From contig JAJFLS010000470.1 in NCBI GenBank assembly GCA_021772595.1, positions 1 to 8,512 of the forward strand: 8,512 nt of DNA. Direction: 5' to 3'. The stretch is from Opitutales bacterium (GTDB lineage Bacteria; Verrucomicrobiota; Verrucomicrobiia; Opitutales; Opitutaceae). How positions within the stretch are numbered: the stretch's first letter is position 1; each line of letters begins with the position of its first letter. Positions 5,521 to 8,512 of the stretch are shown piece by piece. The translations under genes were made by a program, and so were the position numbers. A model generated the notes under the pieces. The model ran no database searches. It was not told the origin of the DNA and saw nothing but the letters and a program-made list of their open reading frames with translations.

Positions 5521-6939
5521 GCTCGCTTCGAATCTCACGCCGGGCTTTGTCGATGGCGAGAAGTGTATCCGGTTTATGAATAGTTCGAGCTGCTCGTCTT
5601 CGCGATGACTGACGAAGAGAATCGTGGTTCGCTTCAAGCTGGCGAGCTTCTCTATAAAAGAAAGCGCGATGTGACGATTGAGATCGTCGAGGCCTTGGGT
5701 GGGTTCGTCGAGAATGAGAAGAGGCGGCTGCTTTATCAGGCCGCGGGCGATGAGCACGAGCCGCTGCTGGCCCCACGAGAGCTGTCGGAAAAAGGTGTTG
5801 GCGTATTCGCGAAGTCCCATCTCTTCGAGCCACTTCAGGCCGAGCGTTCGTTGGGCTTCTGTCGCGTGAGCGTAGAGGCCAATGCTGTCATAGAATCCGG
5901 ATACAACGGTAGTGAGCGCGTTGCCCGGAGCGCGATAGTCGCGATGCAGCGCGGCCGATACGATGCCGATGTTCTTTTTGATATCCCAGATGCTTTCGCC
6001 AGTGCCGCGCTGGAATCCGAAGATCTGGAGATCGTTGCTATAGCACTGCGGGTGGTCGCCGGAGAGGAGTTGGAGCAGGGTGGACTTGCCTGCTCCGTTG
6101 GGGCCGGTGATGAGGGTGTGTTCGCCGGGCCGGAGCTCCCAGTCGAAGTTTTCGAATTGGATGATGTCGCCGTATTGGACGCGGCACTGCTTCATGCGAG
6201 CGATGACATCGAAGGTCTGCGGATCGTCGTTCGGCGGCGGAGGCAAATCGGGAATCTGCGACTGATCCAGCGTAACGAGTTGTCGAATCTCGGATTTGTG
6301 GAGGATCTCACCTTTCGGCCCCGAGCAGATTAGCTCCCCGCGCTGCAAGAGCCCCAGATGGGTGGCGCATTCGGGAACGTCGGCCAGCCGATTGACGAGA
6401 AAAAGCAGAGCGTGTCCGCTGTCCAACAGGTTCTGGCAGAGAGTCGAGAGCTCGGCGCAGGAATCGATGTCCAGCCCCTCGAAAGGCTCGTCTAGAATCA
6501 GAAGATCGGGGTCCGAGAGAATCTCTCTTAAAAGCAAAATCTTGCGGGCCTCGCCGCTGGAGAAGAGCCGATAGCCGCGATCGAGGACGTTCTCGATGTG
6601 GAACTTCGCGGCGAGCGCCCGGGCGTTGTCGGCTGTCGAGCCAGATTCGAGCAGTAGTTCGAGCCCTGTGGTGCCGTGGTCGATTCTGTCCAAGTAGTCG
6701 GTGTCGTCGTTCCTGATTTCGTCTTCGTAGATTTCCTGCTGGGCTTCGAAAGAGGTCCAACGGACGTTCGGGGGAAGGTCAGTTACCGAACCGCTCTCCG
6801 GCTTCGATTCGCCGACCAGGATAGAGGCCAGCAAACTTTTCCCAGACGCGTTTCCGCCGAGCAAGCACCAGGTTTCGCCAGGCGGGAGGCTCCAGCGGTC
6901 GATGCGGAGATTTCGGTATCGGAGGTTTTTCAGCAACAT
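5503..6939 (-). CDS. modF: ModF-type tandem ABC ATPase
   Basis: A 478-residue protein with two ABC ATPase domains in one chain and no membrane segment. Domain 1 has Walker A GGNASGKS (28-35), a shortened signature SSGEARK (127-133) and Walker B LLILDEP (146-152). Domain 2 has Walker A GPNGAGKS (279-286), signature LSWGQQRL (387-394), Walker B LLILDEP (407-413) and switch histidine His445. The unusual signatures, the stretch GDHPQCYSNDLQIFG (294-308) and IWDIKKNIG (317-325) match Escherichia coli ModF closely as I recall it, and the length is about the same. In domain 1 the switch histidine is replaced by Asn183, also recalled for ModF, so this site may be weakly active. ModF is annotated as molybdenum-related because of its place beside modABC, but its role is unproven; here no molybdate transporter gene is visible. 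ATG 6939 starts the first ATPase domain naturally. A GTG at 7050 would add 37 residues without family likeness. The last codons overlap a repeat. Confidence 0.9.
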   Translation of the reverse strand: MLLKNLRYRNLRIDRWSLPPGETWCLLGGNASGKSLLASILVGESKPESGSVTDLPPNVRWTSFEAQQEIYEDEIRNDDTDYLDRIDHGTTGLELLLESGSTADNARALAAKFHIENVLDRGYRLFSSGEARKILLLREILSDPDLLILDEPFEGLDIDSCAELSTLCQNLLDSGHALLFLVNRLADVPECATHLGLLQRGELICSGPKGEILHKSEIRQLVTLDQSQIPDLPPPPNDDPQTFDVIARMKQCRVQYGDIIQFENFDWELRPGEHTLITGPNGAGKSTLLQLLSGDHPQCYSNDLQIFGFQRGTGESIWDIKKNIGIVSAALHRDYRAPGNALTTVVSGFYDSIGLYAHATEAQRTLGLKWLEEMGLREYANTFFRQLSWGQQRLVLIARGLIKQPPLLILDEPTQGLDDLNRHIALSFIEKLASLKRTTILFVSHREDEQLELFINRIHFSPSTKPGVRFEASRIRLQ

Positions 6940-7058
6940 GCCGAAAGAAGTGACTCGCAAAACGCGGATGCAGGGAAGCCTAAATTCTCTGCAAGGTACG
7001 CGGTGGATGCATCTTTTCCCGCTTTGATAGCAGGAAGGAGAAGCAGACACTCATAGCC

Positions 7059-7102
7059 CTGCGACCGTTTAAATTACAACGTTATAATTTAAACGGTCGC
7101 AG
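7059..7102. promoter_or_regulatory. 44-bp near-perfect palindrome upstream of ilvC containing a consensus -10 hexamer
   Basis: The arms 7059-7080 and 7081-7102 match at 21 of 22 positions with no loop; the single mismatch is 7077/7084. The centre is AT-rich (gtttaaatta/taatttaaac) and the outer parts GC-rich (ctgcgacc). The mismatch creates TATAAT at 7083-7088 on the plus strand and TGTAAT on the minus strand. It lies between the divergent modF and ilvC starts. It could be a two-way promoter or operator, or a dispersed palindromic repeat; as RNA it would be a cruciform-like hairpin. No good -35 lies 17 nt before the TATAAT. Confidence 0.6.
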
Positions 7103-7246
7103 CGTTGAGGATCGCCGCTAGGAATGACGTCTAGCCGAAGAGCCGGAAAAAGCGGCACCATGGATGAGTTCTCTGCACAAATTGCGCTTTACGCCAGACA
7201 CGGGACCTGCATAGGGTCTCCGCTTCCAAATTTTTCCGATCCCGCT

Positions 7247-8512
7247 ATGAGCAGAAAAAACTATTTCAACACACTGACTTTGGCTCAGAAACTTGAACAA
7301 CTCGGTCGCTGCCGCTTCATGGACAGCTCCGAATTCAACGGCGTCGAAGCGCTGAAGGGCAAGAAGATCGTCATCGTCGGTTGCGGCGCTCAGGGCTTGA
7401 ATCAAGGGCTCAACCTTCGCGATTCCGGCTTGGACGTGAGCTACACGCTTCGCGCCGAGGCGATCGAGCAGCAGCGCCAATCGTGGAAGAACGCGACGGA
7501 AAACGGTTTCACGGTGGGCACTTACGAAGAGACGCTCTCAACCGCGGACCTGGTTTTGAATCTCACTCCGGACAAGCAACACGCGGCCGTCGTCGCCGCA
7601 GTCCAGCCTCACATGAAGCAAGGGGCCTGCCTTTCCTATAGTCACGGTTTCAACATCGTGGAAGAGGGCGCGGACATCCGCAAGGACCTGACGGTGATCA
7701 TGGTCGCCCCGAAGAGCCCCGGCACGGAGGTGCGCGAGGAATACAAGCGCGGATTTGGTGTTCCGACCCTTTTGGCGGTTCACACGGAAAACGATCCGAA
7801 CGGCGAAGGCTGGGATTTGGCGAAGGCCTACGCGGCCGGAACCGGAGGCGATCGTGCGGGCTGTCTCGAATCGAGTTTCATTGCCGAAGTGAAGTCCGAC
7901 CTCATGGGCGAGCAGACGATTCTCTGCGGCATGCTCCAGGCGGGCTCGTTGTTGTGTTTCGACAAGATGGTCGAGCAAGGCCTCGACAAAGGCTGGGCTA
8001 GCAAATACGTCCAGCACGCCTTCGACACGATCTGCGAATCACTCAAGCACGGCGGCATTACCAACATGATGGACCGTCTGAGCAATCCGGCGAAAATCAA
8101 AGCCTTCGAGCTCTCCGAGCAGTTGAAGGATATCATGCGCGACTTGTTCGACAAGCATCAGGAAGACATCATGTCCGGAGCGTTCTCGTCGGGAATGATG
8201 GCTGACTGGGACAACGGCGACAAGGACTTGCTCGGTTGGCGCGAAGCGACGAATACTACTGCATTCGAAAAGTCGATACCAGCGGATGTGGAGATCAAAG
8301 AGCAAGAGTACTACGACAAAGGCATCCTAATGGTGGCGATGATCCGAGCCGGCGTCGAGCTAGCGTTCGAGTCGATGACCAATGCGGGTATCAAGGCGGA
8401 GTCCGCTTACTACGAGTCGCTGCACGAAACGCCGCTGATCGCGAATCTGATCGGCCGGAAGAAACTCTACGAAATGAACAAAGTCATTTCGGATACGGCG
8501 GAGTACGGATGC
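7247..8512 (+). CDS. ilvC: Ketol-acid reductoisomerase, class II (3' end beyond the window)
   Basis: This frame is open to the last base, giving 422 residues. IlvC converts 2-acetolactate or 2-aceto-2-hydroxybutyrate to the 2,3-dihydroxy acids in valine, leucine and isoleucine synthesis, using Mg2+ and NADPH in the cytoplasm. The protein matches the long class II form of E. coli (about 490 residues) nearly end to end: YFNTL at the start, KIVIVGCGAQGLNQG for the Rossmann fold, LNLTPDKQH, YSHGFNIVE, MVAPKSPGTEVREEYKRGFGVP, ESSFIAEVKSDLMGEQTILCGMLQAGSLLCFDKM with the metal-binding Asp/Glu residues, GGITNMMDRLSNPAK and ESAYYESLHE...LIAN. About 70 residues are missing at the right edge. ATG 7247 aligns with the E. 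coli start, though no Shine-Dalgarno sequence is visible. An in-frame ATG at 7160 would add 29 residues without family likeness. No ilvB or ilvN lies on the 5' side. Confidence 0.97.
   Translation, partial: MSRKNYFNTLTLAQKLEQLGRCRFMDSSEFNGVEALKGKKIVIVGCGAQGLNQGLNLRDSGLDVSYTLRAEAIEQQRQSWKNATENGFTVGTYEETLSTADLVLNLTPDKQHAAVVAAVQPHMKQGACLSYSHGFNIVEEGADIRKDLTVIMVAPKSPGTEVREEYKRGFGVPTLLAVHTENDPNGEGWDLAKAYAAGTGGDRAGCLESSFIAEVKSDLMGEQTILCGMLQAGSLLCFDKMVEQGLDKGWASKYVQHAFDTICESLKHGGITNMMDRLSNPAKIKAFELSEQLKDIMRDLFDKHQEDIMSGAFSSGMMADWDNGDKDLLGWREATNTTAFEKSIPADVEIKEQEYYDKGILMVAMIRAGVELAFESMTNAGIKAESAYYESLHETPLIANLIGRKKLYEMNKVISDTAEYGC

Noticed and set aside
5605..6333. A 242-codon open frame on the plus strand opposite modF
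   Set aside because: It is antisense to the well-conserved modF frame and its product has no recognisable domain; the length reflects codon bias of the real gene.
6940..7050. Extension of modF to the GTG at 7050
   Set aside because: The added 37 residues have no ModF likeness, while ATG 6939 places the first ATPase domain at the usual distance from the start.
7103..7246. Branched-chain amino acid attenuator or riboswitch before ilvC
   Set aside because: No leader peptide rich in Val, Leu or Ile and no terminator/antiterminator pair is visible in this short leader.
7538..8017. A minus-strand open frame of 159 codons opposite ilvC
   Set aside because: ilvC is unmistakable on the plus strand across this whole stretch; the antisense frame is a by-product.
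1..8512. CRISPR array, tRNA or rRNA gene
   Set aside because: No series of regularly spaced direct repeats and no tRNA- or rRNA-like sequence was seen; all repeats found are inverted and isolated.

Overview
The window looks like part of a chromosome from a member of the Verrucomicrobiota / wider PVC group. This is inferred from the gene kinds (an SSS symporter beside a DUF1080 protein and a Gfo/Idh/MocA oxidoreductase), from the moderate GC content, and from the many long palindromic intergenic repeats. No rRNA or other marker is present to confirm it.

Layout. From 1 to 727 the minus strand carries the 5' part of a beta-lactamase-family serine hydrolase with a lipoprotein signal; the gene runs off the left edge. 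Its 5' end lies directly against, and reads out of, a 166-bp foldback repeat (601-766). A second hairpin element with related ends (906-1036) abuts the stop codon of the next gene. From 1037 to 4870 three minus-strand genes form a likely sugar-uptake and oxidation cassette, transcribed SSS sodium/solute symporter -> exported DUF1080 (3-keto-disaccharide hydrolase family) protein -> cytoplasmic Gfo/Idh/MocA dehydrogenase. A palindrome at 2152-2219 sits in the gap between the last two. A divergent intergenic region (4871-4993) holds an inverted-repeat operator candidate and separates the symporter from a small plus-strand MerC-family membrane protein (4994-5386). MerC converges on a minus-strand tandem ABC ATPase of the ModF type (5503-6939), with a repeat-rich gap between them. 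A 44-bp near-perfect palindrome (7059-7102) lies between modF and the plus-strand ilvC (7247 to the right edge), a class II ketol-acid reductoisomerase truncated by the window end.

How the parts fit. The 1037-4870 block is the one functional unit that can be argued from context: sodium-driven import of a sugar or glycoside, an exported enzyme of a family linked to 3-keto-glycoside cleavage, and an NAD(P)-dependent sugar oxidoreductase. ModF, MerC and IlvC look like independent single genes. The least ordinary features are the palindromic elements. One of them appears to supply the only usable start codon of the serine hydrolase gene, and another places a consensus -10 hexamer upstream of ilvC. 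I found no CRISPR array, tRNA, rRNA, phage gene or intact transposase, and no clearly new multi-gene defence or mobile system.
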